23,841 nt of DNA from JBAVQS01 sp049694275 (GCA_049694275.1 JBAVQS010000185.1:1-23841); one strand, 5' to 3'; shown: positions 1 through 7,859, counted from the stretch's first letter. Program-made: numbers and translations. The notes: generated by a model not told the origin, from the sequence alone.

Positions 1-414
1 ATCTGGCCCCGAGTGCTTGACCATATAGCGGATTTCGTCGGCGCAGGGTTGGTCCCAGCCATAGCGGTGATAGCCGGTGTGGATAATGAGGATGTCCCCC
101 TCGCGGACCTCGACACGCTCCTCGACCATTTTGGAATCATAGATGTCATAGTCACCGGCCGCGTCGGAGAGGTCGACGATAACGCCGGGGCCGACGAGAA
201 AGTCGTTCAAGTCGAGCGAGGCAATGTCCTTGCCGGGGGTAAAGAAATGAATCTCGCCATCCAGGTGGGTGCCGAGATGATTCGAGTGGGTGATGAGCTG
301 GCCATTGGCGCCGTTCGGCGCAAGCCGCTTGAAATATTTGATCTGCAATGGCCCGTAGGTGGGCCACGCCGGGGTCTGGACGCCGAGCGGGATAGTGAGG
401 TCGATCAGTTTCAT
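1..414 (-). CDS. Cyclase family protein (kynurenine formamidase-like metal-dependent hydrolase), partial at the left edge
   Basis: The frame opens at an ATG (414-412) behind a GGAGGT ribosome site (421-426 on the complement) and stays open for 138 codons to the window edge, so the C-terminus is missing. The signature HLGTHLD lies at residues 46-52, with a further His at 56. This is the HxGTHxD metal-binding motif of the cyclase family, which includes bacterial kynurenine formamidase and related amide or lactone hydrolases. The N-terminus (MKLIDLTIPL) is also typical. The product is probably a cytoplasmic, Zn- or Mn-dependent hydrolase; its substrate cannot be read from the sequence. It lies downstream of the fdrA/DUF1116 genes on the same strand, which suggests a shared catabolic role, although a GIY-YIG gene stands between them. 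Family assignment is strong; the exact reaction is unknown. Confidence 0.85.
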   Translation of the reverse strand, partial: MKLIDLTIPLGVQTPAWPTYGPLQIKYFKRLAPNGANGQLITHSNHLGTHLDGEIHFFTPGKDIASLDLNDFLVGPGVIVDLSDAAGDYDIYDSKMVEERVEVREGDILIIHTGYHRYGWDQPCADEIRYMVKHSGPD

Positions 415-425
415 AGGATACCTCC

Positions 426-446
426 GAATTAGGAATTAGGAATTGT
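426..446. repeat. Three-unit 7-bp repeat (GAATTAG, GAATTAG, GAATTGT)
   Basis: Three heptamers starting at 426, 433 and 440 share GAATT at exact 7-bp spacing. They lie just upstream of the cyclase ribosome site. The same GAATT-type heptamer occurs five times inside fdrA (3609-3642), so the two sites probably belong to one short-repeat family. The rest of the gap up to 537 shows no gene. Confidence 0.6.
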
Positions 447-537
447 GTGAAGCGTAGTGCGTAATCAAGTAATAAGGCAACGGCAGCGTTTCTAGTCTTA
501 AAGCGATCCAAAGTCATCAGTTCTTGCATGAGTTATA

Positions 538-1488
538 TTAATCGGGACCAATTACCCTGTCAGCCAAGTCAAGACAATGATACCGGTTGTAGGTACATGG
601 TCCTTTTCTCATCAGGCGAAGGTTGAAAGAACGGATTGCGCTCTGAATTGTAGAGTTGTGCATCAGATTGGAGGCTGTTTGGATGTCTCTTGTAAAAAGA
701 TTGATTTGGTCAAAACCTCCTGGCTCATACCAATGATTCCCCCATTCGAGAAGACGATATTGTTTTCCAAGTGCCTTCAAGGTTTTTCCAAATGCTTGTT
801 CCAGTGGCTGCCGTGCAAGATGCCATGAGATGTTCAATTCCCGGTTCTCCTCAGATATAGTAAAGACTTCTTGCCAGTTAACGTTGATTCGTGAATAAAT
901 TATTATGCCCCGCCGAAATGCGGGTAAGCAGGAACAACTCCAGAACGATATCTCTCCCCGTTTTATCGCCGGCACCCCTTTCAGCACGTATTCATGCAGC
1001 AAGTCGGTGGCCTCTCTTGTAAATCGCAGCCGCTGAAATCTGTCGAAACGTTTTGCGTAGCGATTCCGAAGTTCTGGGTTGACCGGCCTTTTTCCTTCGC
1101 TGTCGACAAAAGCAAGATCGGAAAGCCAACTTTCTTGCTGCGTTGGCGACATAATCAGATCAAAATCTGATTCGTATCGCGGCACGCTAACGAATGTGAT
1201 GTTTCGCAAGATCGCTCCGGCGCTTTCAAAGGCCCAGATCGCTGATCGTTCACTCTCGTTAAGGTCTTGTTGTTGGACCTGTTTAAAAAAGAGTTCGCAA
1301 ATATCCTGGTGGTTATGACGGTGCTGGACGTACCTGCGAGTTATATCAACCGCTTGCCCGACGTAGTATTCATCGTTGGCAAAGTGCAGAACATAAATGC
1401 CGCATCGCTTGTTTGGTCTGAATAGATCAGCAATCGATTCCCGGCCTTCTACGACGGTTGATTCGCTAAATCCCAAGCCTTGAAGCAT
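538..1488 (-). CDS. GIY-YIG nuclease domain protein with a long uncharacterised C-terminal region
   Basis: The 316-residue product begins at an ATG behind an AAAGGGAG ribosome site. Near the N-terminus it carries GIY at residues 30-32, YVG at 42-44, the ITRR arginines at 51-52 and His56. This is the layout of the GIY-YIG nuclease fold (GIY ... YVG ... R ... H), and a catalytic Glu is plausible in the helix near residue 77. The remaining roughly 220 residues match no domain I recognise. They are rich in aromatic and charged residues and include a Cys-Ser-Cys near the middle. Base composition is visibly lower in GC than the neighbours. The gene splits an otherwise functional series (fdrA, DUF1116, cyclase), so recent acquisition is likely. 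It could be a stand-alone nuclease of a mobile or defence type; the substrate is unknown. The fold call is good, the role is not known. Confidence 0.7.
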   Translation of the reverse strand: MLQGLGFSESTVVEGRESIADLFRPNKRCGIYVLHFANDEYYVGQAVDITRRYVQHRHNHQDICELFFKQVQQQDLNESERSAIWAFESAGAILRNITFVSVPRYESDFDLIMSPTQQESWLSDLAFVDSEGKRPVNPELRNRYAKRFDRFQRLRFTREATDLLHEYVLKGVPAIKRGEISFWSCSCLPAFRRGIIIYSRINVNWQEVFTISEENRELNISWHLARQPLEQAFGKTLKALGKQYRLLEWGNHWYEPGGFDQINLFTRDIQTASNLMHNSTIQSAIRSFNLRLMRKGPCTYNRYHCLDLADRVIGPD

Positions 1489-1535
1489 TTGTCTCCCTTT
1501 ATGTTTATTCTGGCATCAGGGAAATTTTGTTCGTA

Positions 1536-2924
1536 TTACGCCTCGCGCATCGCCTCAAACGCCGCGACAAAGCACTCAATCGGCGCTCTGAGCAGTCCCG
1601 CGCCGACCTGGCCGATGCCGGGTTCTTTCGACGCGATGCCGGTGTTGAGGCGGGGTGAGATGCCGGTCTCAACGACGCGGCGGATGTCGATGCCGAGGGG
1701 TGTGCCCCTAAAGTTGAGCGCGGGCATCAGGAATGAGTCGTGCTCGCTTGCACAGATTTCGTACATCTCCAACGTGGCGTCGAGCGCATCCTGGGGCGAC
1801 CCACCGACGAACTTGACGATGGCCGGCGCACCTGCCATCGCCATGCCACCAAACCCGGCGGTTTCGGTGATGGTGCTATCGCCCATGTCGAGGTTGGCAT
1901 CGGCCTCGGTAAAGCCGGGAAAGTAGAGCCCCTTGACGCGACCAGCGGGGGCGGTGAACCATCGGCCGGGCAGGCCCGCGACGCGAATCCCGAAATCGGT
2001 CCCGTTGCGCGCCATAGTTGTCACAATGGTCGAGCCCGCGATCCCTTCGGCCGGTTCGCTCAGGGCCTTGCCCGCGGGCATCGAAAGGTTGAGGAAAAAG
2101 TGGTCGTTCGCATCGATAAAGCTGATGACGCGGGCGAGGGTTTCCCCGTCAGCGCAGGTGCGGGCGAGGGCGGGGCCAATGGCGCGCAGGAATAAGGAGG
2201 TACCCGCTTTGTTGCGATTGTGGCACTCGTCCCCCATATAGAGCGCCTGAGCGATCAGGTTCTTGATGTCAATGCCGCCGGGAAGGGAACGAACGGCGCG
2301 ATCAAGGGTAGGGTAGAGGACCCTTTCCATCCATTCGAGTCGCTCGATCACCTCGGGCGCAAAAGCCCCAAAGCGGAGGACCTTGCCCAACCCCTCGTTC
2401 TGTGTGCAGAAAGCGCGATTACCGAACGGTGGATTCTCGATGATCCAAACCGGCATGGAGGGAGAGACGATCCCTGCCATGGGGCCGACGGCATGGTGAT
2501 GGTGGCACGGCTCAAAGGTGATTTCCCCGCTGGCCGCGAGGTCGATGGCCTCTTCCGGTGTTTTGGCCCAGCCCTCGTAGAGGCAAGCCCCTATGATGGC
2601 GCCGCGCACTGGTCCGCACATCCGATCCCAGGTAATGGGGGGACCGGCGTGCAGGATCATGCGCTCGCCCATGCCGGGAATGACCTCGCGCGCAATGCCA
2701 AGGCCAGTGAGGATGGCCTTGCCGGAGGCGATGCGGCGGACCGCCTCGGTATTCGCTGCCTCAATGTCGATACCGTGGCGGGTGTGGGTGAGGCGCGGGG
2801 CATCGTAAGGCGAAGGACGAAAATCGACATCGATGACCTCGACCTGCTGGGCGCGCAGGCTGTCGGAAAAGATCTGGAGGCCAATGTTGACGACGGTTAA
2901 GGGTTTGCCGAATAAATCCATCAT
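1536..2924 (-). CDS. ylbE: DUF1116 family protein (YlbE/AllG-like)
   Basis: The product has 462 residues from the ATG at 2924. I chose this start because its ATGA overlaps the fdrA stop (TGA at 2923-2921), a typical translational coupling; a TTG at 2936 would add four residues. The sequence matches the DUF1116 family in length and in features such as the CHHHHAVGPMAGI histidine cluster and the following ENPPFGNRAF segment. In E. coli the ylbE product is encoded next to fdrA. The two, with YlbF, have been linked to oxamate carbamoyltransferase activity in allantoin use (AllFGH). Here it probably forms a complex with the FdrA homologue encoded just upstream. The reaction in this organism is an inference, because the third subunit gene and a carbamate kinase gene are not in the window. 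Confidence 0.85.
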   Translation of the reverse strand: MMDLFGKPLTVVNIGLQIFSDSLRAQQVEVIDVDFRPSPYDAPRLTHTRHGIDIEAANTEAVRRIASGKAILTGLGIAREVIPGMGERMILHAGPPITWDRMCGPVRGAIIGACLYEGWAKTPEEAIDLAASGEITFEPCHHHHAVGPMAGIVSPSMPVWIIENPPFGNRAFCTQNEGLGKVLRFGAFAPEVIERLEWMERVLYPTLDRAVRSLPGGIDIKNLIAQALYMGDECHNRNKAGTSLFLRAIGPALARTCADGETLARVISFIDANDHFFLNLSMPAGKALSEPAEGIAGSTIVTTMARNGTDFGIRVAGLPGRWFTAPAGRVKGLYFPGFTEADANLDMGDSTITETAGFGGMAMAGAPAIVKFVGGSPQDALDATLEMYEICASEHDSFLMPALNFRGTPLGIDIRRVVETGISPRLNTGIASKEPGIGQVGAGLLRAPIECFVAAFEAMREA

Positions 2925-4516
2925 TTCACGATCCAACTTGCGAGCCTGGCGGCCGCGGCGTTGCTGGGGGCGATGACTGCGCCGGCCTGTTTGAATGCTT
3001 TTGCCTGGCGCGTCCGATTCTGTGGGTCGTCCTCCGTGCCGGTGATAGAGAGAACGACGTTGAGAAAGCGACCCTGCTGCCCTGCATATTCGCGCGCCTG
3101 GGCGATGGCGGGACCAAGCTCGGCGGCCGGGTCGGGATGGGCGCCGTAGCCGAGGACGACGTCGAGCACAATCACGCCGACCGATGGGTCCCGTGCCTCC
3201 CGGAATAGGTGCTGAATTCGCAGGGTGTTATCGATCATCGGGTGCGGGCGGCCGAGGGTGAATTCCTCTTCGCCGAGGTCGATTGCAGTGTGCCGCTTGC
3301 TTTTGGCTGAATCCGGCAACTTGTACCGCAGGTCGAGCGGCGCGTTCGACCAGACCTCGCCCAACTCGGCCTGCCAGATGCGCATGGCCTCTTCGCACAG
3401 AGTCCCCCCGGAATACAATCCCCGAATATAGCGCTGCCGGGCGTTGAGCGGGCGACGCAGAGAATTTGCTTTCAAGTGAAGCTTGCGGTCCTCGGCGGCG
3501 AGCTGCTTGTAGACGTTTTTCACGTCCTCGCCTCGCGCGAGGGCGGCGGCAAGCGCGGCGGCCTCGCGGAGGTCGAAGGCGGTTAGCAAATTGGAAAGTT
3601 CGAGGTTGGAATTCAGAATTCTGAATTCGGAATTCTGAATTCTCTCCTGCGCCCTCATTAGCGCCAGCACGGTGGGCTTGTCTGACTGCCGGACCTGGGC
3701 AAGGATTTTGTCGGCCACGGCAGGGGAAGGGAGCTTGCTGACGACGAGAATGACACGTGTGTCGGAATCGGCCTGGAGGGCCTTGAGCCCTTCCAGCATC
3801 ATGATCCCGCCGACCTGTTCGCTCACATCCCGCCCGCCGGTTCCGATACCCTGGGTGATGCCCGAACCGGCTTGCGCGAGCAGGGCGCTGACCTCTTGCA
3901 GACCGGTGCCGGCCGCCGCGACAATGCCGACCGGGCCGCGCGGGACGGCGTTGGCAAAGCCGAGCCCTATTCCGTTCATGATCGCCGTGCCCGCGCCTGG
4001 TCCCATCAAGAACAGGCCATGATCCCGCGCGTATTCCTTGAGCGCGATTTCGTCCTCGATAGAGACGTGGTCGCTGAAAAGGAGGACGTGCAGCCCCGCG
4101 CGGAGGGCATCCCAGGCGGGCGCGGCGGCGTAGGGACCGGGGACAGAGATGACGGCAACATTGGCTTGCGGCAGGGCGCGGACGGCAGTGCGGAGGCTGC
4201 GGGGACGTAACGCGCCGGAAGTGGATGAGACGGCGCCTGTTGCCTGAGCGGCGAGGAGCTGCTCGGCCTGACGGCACGCGGCCGCGGCGGTTGCAGCATC
4301 GCGGGCCTGGACGGCGATCACCAGGTCGTTCGGGGTCGCGTGTTCGGCTGCCGGGGTGAGGAGTCCGGCCTGAACTAAAAGCGCTCGATTGGCCGGCGTC
4401 CCCATGACGACAGAGACGTTGCCGACTCCGGGCAGGTTCCCCAGCTCGCGCGCAAGGAGCATGAGGGCGACTGAATCACGATACTCGCCGGGTTTGACCA
4501 GCGTTTGGACAATCAC
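2921..4516 (-). CDS. fdrA: FdrA-like acyl-CoA synthetase/ligase-fold protein (AllF-like)
   Basis: The 531-residue product starts at a GTG (4516) five bases after an AGGGAGGT ribosome site. It resembles E. coli FdrA (about 555 residues). An N-terminal FdrA-specific part is followed by a CoA-binding and ligase fold like the succinyl-CoA synthetase alpha chain. The loop MGPGAGTAIMNG lies at 171-182, and the glycine-rich IGTGGRDVSEQVGG (224-237) sits where synthetases carry the phosphohistidine loop, but no His is present, as in FdrA. The C-terminal ligase-like part ends in IVK. An insert of about 14 residues near 294-307 is encoded by a run of five GAATTC heptamers and looks like an in-frame repeat insertion. 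It heads the minus-strand cluster and is coupled to DUF1116. The likely role is acyl or carbamoyl transfer from an amide or ureide substrate, by homology only. Confidence 0.85.
   Translation of the reverse strand: MIVQTLVKPGEYRDSVALMLLARELGNLPGVGNVSVVMGTPANRALLVQAGLLTPAAEHATPNDLVIAVQARDAATAAAACRQAEQLLAAQATGAVSSTSGALRPRSLRTAVRALPQANVAVISVPGPYAAAPAWDALRAGLHVLLFSDHVSIEDEIALKEYARDHGLFLMGPGAGTAIMNGIGLGFANAVPRGPVGIVAAAGTGLQEVSALLAQAGSGITQGIGTGGRDVSEQVGGIMMLEGLKALQADSDTRVILVVSKLPSPAVADKILAQVRQSDKPTVLALMRAQERIQNSEFRILNSNLELSNLLTAFDLREAAALAAALARGEDVKNVYKQLAAEDRKLHLKANSLRRPLNARQRYIRGLYSGGTLCEEAMRIWQAELGEVWSNAPLDLRYKLPDSAKSKRHTAIDLGEEEFTLGRPHPMIDNTLRIQHLFREARDPSVGVIVLDVVLGYGAHPDPAAELGPAIAQAREYAGQQGRFLNVVLSITGTEDDPQNRTRQAKAFKQAGAVIAPSNAAAARLASWIVK
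3609..3642. repeat. Five GAATTC units at exact 7-bp period inside fdrA
   Basis: GAATTC occurs at 3609, 3616, 3623, 3630 and 3637, separated by single bases. Because 21 bp is seven codons, the array stays in frame and encodes NSEFRILNSN-type residues in the FdrA product around residues 295-304. It matches the GAATT heptamers at 426-446 and looks like a short interspersed repeat rather than selected coding sequence. Confidence 0.8.
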
Positions 4517-4581
4517 AAGACCTCCCTGTCTTGAGCGCTCGGCGTCAACATTGCCACCGCATAGTGAAATCGTATGGAGCC

Positions 4582-4610
4582 ATCATATACGGAATTATCG
4601 ATTCTGACAA
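4582..4610 (-). promoter_or_regulatory. Sigma70-type promoter for the fdrA cluster
   Basis: On the minus strand TTGTCA (4610-4605) and TATGAT (4587-4582) are separated by 17 bp, each one base from consensus. Transcription would start near 4575, leaving a leader of about 60 nt before the fdrA GTG. The spacer holds a small dyad (GAAT/ATTC, 4592-4604), and CGTAT/ATACG arms (4571-4575 and 4587-4591) flank the expected start. Either could be an operator. Confidence 0.65.
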
Positions 4611-4636
4611 TATGGCGTAGAAACCCGGTTTTTTAT

Positions 4637-4682
4637 TTGACGGATAGAAGAAATTGAGTACCCTAGAAATAGATTGTAGAGA
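4637..4682 (+). promoter_or_regulatory. Candidate promoter region of the hydrogenase operon
   Basis: Two weak readings exist. One is TTGACG (4637) with TACCCT 16 bp downstream; the other is TTGAGT (4654) with TAGAGA 17 bp downstream. The region is AT-rich compared with the flanking genes and lies between two divergent operons, so a plus-strand promoter is expected here, but neither match is strong. Confidence 0.3.
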
Positions 4683-4728
4683 ATTTCACAAACACTATTT
4701 TCCGGCTAGTCGACAAGAGGGGGTCCCC

Positions 4729-5241
4729 ATGGCAGAGAATCTGTCCATCTACCAGAATAATCTCCAGGCGATGATGCGCATCATGGCCAAGCTCAGTCTG
4801 GCATCGGAAGGGCTGATTGGCAAAGGGGCGAACGCGCTCATGTACCAGACCGGGAAGGATATGGGCCACATCGAGGGCAAGAAACTCGACCGAACGACGG
4901 ACCTGGGTAAGGCGCTTGAGATGCTGACCGAGGCCGAGCAGGGGGTCTGGGACATCGAACTCTGGAAGGATGTCGGCGCGGCAGATTATATCTTTGAAGA
5001 GGATGGCATCCAAAAGGCCTATGTCCTCTTTCGCGAGTGCCCGATGCGCCAGGTGTGCCTGACGCACGGCATCAAAGAAGATGGCGTGAGCTGCCGGATT
5101 ACGCATGGGCTCTTTGCCGGGATGCTCTCGGAGGTGATGGGCCGCAAGGTGGACCTGCATGTCGTCCATGCCGGACCGAACGCGTGCAAAAAGATTGTGG
5201 AGCTGAAAGCGAGCACGCCCAGCAATGCAAGCGCCGGCTGA
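4729..5241 (+). CDS. V4R-like (4-vinyl reductase/hydrocarbon-binding fold) protein of the hydrogenase operon
   Basis: The ATG at 4729 is preceded by AGAGGGGG, so I take this start (170 residues) over the upstream in-frame TTG at 4654. The second half (FRECPMRQVC at 101-110, then C122, ITHGLFAG at 124-131, and a final stretch ending NACKKIVEL) follows the pattern of the V4R domain, a small-molecule-binding fold with conserved Cys and His. Cys104, Cys110, Cys122 and Cys153 with His113, His126, His144 and His147 could bind a metal. No signal peptide or membrane segment is seen. The hydrogenase small-subunit gene begins 34 bp downstream, so the protein is likely co-expressed. It may act as a sensor, chaperone or accessory factor. 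The fold call rests on motif pattern only. Confidence 0.6.
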   Translation: MAENLSIYQNNLQAMMRIMAKLSLASEGLIGKGANALMYQTGKDMGHIEGKKLDRTTDLGKALEMLTEAEQGVWDIELWKDVGAADYIFEEDGIQKAYVLFRECPMRQVCLTHGIKEDGVSCRITHGLFAGMLSEVMGRKVDLHVVHAGPNACKKIVELKASTPSNASAG

Positions 5242-5275
5242 CCATTATAGAGAATGAAAATGTGGGGGTGAGCGC

Positions 5276-6169
5276 GTGAAAATTTCGACGATTGCACTTT
5301 CGTCTTGCTGTGGCTGTCACATGGCGCTGGTCGACCTGGGTCCCGAGCTGCTGGATTATCTCGGCGGCGGCGCGCTGGTCTTTTCCCCGGTATTGATGGA
5401 TACCAAAGAGATTCCGGAGTGTGATGTGGCGCTCGTCGAGGGGAGCATCCGCAATAGCGAGAACCTGGAGAATCTCAAAGCGATTCGAGCCAGGGCAAAA
5501 ACGCTCGTCGCCCTCGGTACCTGCGCCTGTTTTGGCGGCGTCCCGGCGCTCGGTTCGGCCTTTCCAACCCTGGAGCTCTTGCTCAAGGGGTACGGCGAAG
5601 GATTTGAACCGGATGATCTACCGGTATTGGAACCGCGCGTCTATCCGCTGGATAGTTGGGTGGCGGTGGACTATTACCTGCCCGGCTGCCCGCCGCCCGC
5701 TGCAAAATTGCGCGAGGCGATCCGCTGCCTGGCAAAGGGCGACAAGCCGGGGCATCAGGATGCGCCGGTCTGCAGCGATTGCCAGCGTGTTGCGCATAAA
5801 GGGGTATGCCCCGACGTCAAGCGGATGGTGGACACAGTGCCCAATGCGCAGGAATGCCTTCTCTCTCAAGGGTATCTCTGCCTGGGCTCGGTCAGCCGCA
5901 ACGGCTGTGGCGCGGCATGTACGCACGCGGGTGTTCCCTGTACCGGATGCCGGGGACCGATTGATCGCGTGCTGACCGATCCGAGCCATGGGATTCTGTA
6001 CGACCTGATTCGGCGCATCAGTCATTTTACGGGCAAGAGCGAAAAAGAGGTCAAGCAGAAACTGCCGGATATGCTGCACACCCTGTATGGGTATACCCTT
6101 TCGATGCCTGAACTGCGACGGAAGGATGCGGAAAGTGTGGGCGAGTTGATTTATCGGATCGAGGTTTGA
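5276..6169 (+). CDS. NiFe hydrogenase small subunit (group 3, MvhG/FrhG-like)
   Basis: The 297-residue product starts at a GTG (5276) behind GGGGGTGAG. It lacks a Tat signal, so it is cytoplasmic. The proximal [4Fe-4S] ligands are recognisable: CCGCH (C11, C14), GTCACFGG (C83 or C85) and PGCPPP (C138). The C-terminal half carries further cysteines (C166, C169, C178, C194, C202, C211, C215, C222, C225) that would hold two more clusters. The segment CLLSQGYLCLGSVSRNGCG is typical of the F420-non-reducing (Mvh) and related group 3 subunits. It pairs with the large subunit encoded next (11 bases apart) and passes electrons from the NiFe site to a partner protein. No flavin, F420 or NAD(P) subunit gene is visible, so the acceptor is unknown. 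Confidence 0.9.
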   Translation: MKISTIALSSCCGCHMALVDLGPELLDYLGGGALVFSPVLMDTKEIPECDVALVEGSIRNSENLENLKAIRARAKTLVALGTCACFGGVPALGSAFPTLELLLKGYGEGFEPDDLPVLEPRVYPLDSWVAVDYYLPGCPPPAAKLREAIRCLAKGDKPGHQDAPVCSDCQRVAHKGVCPDVKRMVDTVPNAQECLLSQGYLCLGSVSRNGCGAACTHAGVPCTGCRGPIDRVLTDPSHGILYDLIRRISHFTGKSEKEVKQKLPDMLHTLYGYTLSMPELRRKDAESVGELIYRIEV

Positions 6170-6180
6170 GGGGGGATGAC

Positions 6181-7578
6181 GTGAAGACGATCAATATCAA
6201 TCCGATCACGCGGGTCGAGGGGCACGGCAAGCTAACCTTAAAGCTCGACGACAGCGGCCACGTCACGGACGCGCTCTTTTGTGTCCAGGAGTTTCGCGGT
6301 TTCGAGAAATTCCTCGAAGGCGCGCTGGCCGAGAACTTGCCGATGCTGACGGCGCGCATCTGCGGCATTTGCCCGGTCTCGCACCACCTGGCCTCGGTCA
6401 AGGCGATCGAAGCGTGTTTTGGCACGCAGATTCCGCCCGCCGCGGTCAAGCTGCGTGAGATGCTGCTCTTGAGCCAGGTGCTCGAGAGCCATATTCTTTC
6501 GCTGGCGGTGCTCTCACTGCCCGATCTGGTCCTGCCCGACAGTGCGCCACAGCAGCGCAATATTGCGGGGTTGTACGAGACGAATCAGGAGGCGGTCCAG
6601 CGCGCGCTCACATTACGCGGAATCGGGACGGCGGTGGGGCAGACGGTTGGACGCCGCGCCGGGATGCCGATTGGCGCGCGGGTGGGCGGCATGGTGATGC
6701 CGCTGCGCGAAGAAGAACGACAGGCATTGCTGACCAAACTGTCCGCGGCCGGGCCGCATCTTGTCTGGTTTGCCAAATTCTTCCGTGACCTGGTCGAAAA
6801 GAACGGCGAGGTTTTCGAGACGCTCGGCGATATTCAGACGGCGTACATGGGTTTGGTGCGTGACCAACGGCCCGCATTTTATGATGGCGAAGTCCAGGTG
6901 ATCCGGCCGGATGCCAGTGTGGCCGCCCGCTTTCACGGCTCGCAGTATTTCGATTACATCGAGGAAAAGCTCGAAAACTGGAGTTATATGAAGTTCCCGG
7001 TGTTGAAATCCGGGGAGCGCTTTCGGGTGGGGCCGCTGGCGCGTGTCAATCTTGTCCAGGAGATGCCGACGCCGCTGGCAAGCCGGGAGCTGGCATGGTT
7101 CCGCCAACGCTGGGGACGACCGGCGCACAAGACGCTGGGCTATCATTATGCCCGGTTGATTGAGGCGATCTATGCGATGGAGCATATTCGCGAATTGCTC
7201 CTGGACCCGGAGATTACGAGCGATGTGGTGTGCATCAAGCCAGAGATCAAGGCGGGCGTGGGGGTTGGCGTAGTGGAAGCGCCGCGTGGACTGCTGGTTC
7301 ACCGCTATGAGCTTGACGCGGCAGCCAAAGCGGTCAAGGTGGATCTGGTCGTCGCCACGCAGCACAACAATTATGGCTTTAACGATGCCTTGAAAGAGAC
7401 CGCCGGCAAGCTGATTCATAACGGCGATCCGGACCCGGCGACGCTCAATCGCCTGGAGATGATCGTCCGGGCGTATGATCCCTGCCTCTCGTGCGCGACC
7501 CACGCGCTGGACGCGCCGGGGTTCAGGATCGAGCTGGTCAGCCCGGAAGGCAGAATCGTTCGGGAGTGGGGGGCCTGA
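6181..7578 (+). CDS. NiFe hydrogenase large (catalytic) subunit (group 3-like)
   Basis: The 465-residue product starts at a GTG (6181) behind a GAGGGGGG ribosome site that overlaps the small-subunit stop. Both NiFe ligand motifs are intact: RICGICPVSH (C61, C64) near the N-terminus and DPCLSCATH (C435, C438) near the end. The N-terminal NPITRVEGHG and RGFEKFLEG segments are the usual L0/L1 surroundings in Mvh-type subunits. After His441 there is a 24-residue tail, the kind removed by a maturation endopeptidase; no such peptidase gene lies in the window. The enzyme oxidises or produces H2 in the cytoplasm. The ferredoxin-like gene starts at the last base of this stop codon, so the operon is tightly coupled. 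Confidence 0.93.
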   Translation: MKTININPITRVEGHGKLTLKLDDSGHVTDALFCVQEFRGFEKFLEGALAENLPMLTARICGICPVSHHLASVKAIEACFGTQIPPAAVKLREMLLLSQVLESHILSLAVLSLPDLVLPDSAPQQRNIAGLYETNQEAVQRALTLRGIGTAVGQTVGRRAGMPIGARVGGMVMPLREEERQALLTKLSAAGPHLVWFAKFFRDLVEKNGEVFETLGDIQTAYMGLVRDQRPAFYDGEVQVIRPDASVAARFHGSQYFDYIEEKLENWSYMKFPVLKSGERFRVGPLARVNLVQEMPTPLASRELAWFRQRWGRPAHKTLGYHYARLIEAIYAMEHIRELLLDPEITSDVVCIKPEIKAGVGVGVVEAPRGLLVHRYELDAAAKAVKVDLVVATQHNNYGFNDALKETAGKLIHNGDPDPATLNRLEMIVRAYDPCLSCATHALDAPGFRIELVSPEGRIVREWGA

Positions 7579-7859
7579 TGGACGGATTCAGAATGATTCG
7601 CGATGAAAAGCGCTGCGTCTCGTGCGGCGAGTGCGTGATCGTCTGCCCGCAATCGGGTGAAGGCCAGCGTTTCCCGGTCCTCGCGCTCTCGCCTATTCCA
7701 GGCAAGCCCCCCGAGGTGCGCTGCATTGAGAACTGTATCCAGTGTATGACCTGCTGGGATTTTTGCCGCGCACACGCCATTACCTTTGTGAACCATCATG
7801 CGATCCGGCGGCTGGTCGAGCCGCAGGCGCTGTTGAACAAGGCGGCCAGGATCATCTAA
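7578..7859 (+). CDS. 2[4Fe-4S] ferredoxin-like protein of the hydrogenase operon
   Basis: The ATG overlaps the large-subunit TGA by one base (TGATG), giving 93 residues. The first cluster motif is C13xxC16xxC19xxxC23P. The second is C53xxC56xxC59xxxC63, with an extra C49 just before it and no proline after it. No other domain is present. It is probably the electron carrier or relay subunit that links the NiFe dimer to an acceptor, given the tight coupling. The two motifs are separated by about 30 residues, longer than in clostridial ferredoxins and closer to polyferredoxin-type subunits. Confidence 0.88.
   Translation: MDGFRMIRDEKRCVSCGECVIVCPQSGEGQRFPVLALSPIPGKPPEVRCIENCIQCMTCWDFCRAHAITFVNHHAIRRLVEPQALLNKAARII

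Noticed and set aside
1740..2900. Plus-strand frames opposite DUF1116 (151 and 226 codons)
   Set aside because: They are antisense shadows of a full-length family member.
3609..3642. CRISPR-like array suspected from regular spacing
   Set aside because: The units are seven bases long with no spacers; it is a short tandem-type repeat.
3228..4277. 349-codon frame in another register of the fdrA strand
   Set aside because: It is very rich in Arg, Pro and Ala, as out-of-register frames of GC-rich genes are, and fdrA in the main frame matches a known family over its full length.
6613..7503. 296-codon antisense frame under the hydrogenase large subunit gene
   Set aside because: The large subunit is certain from its Cys motifs; the antisense frame has no ribosome site or recognisable domain.
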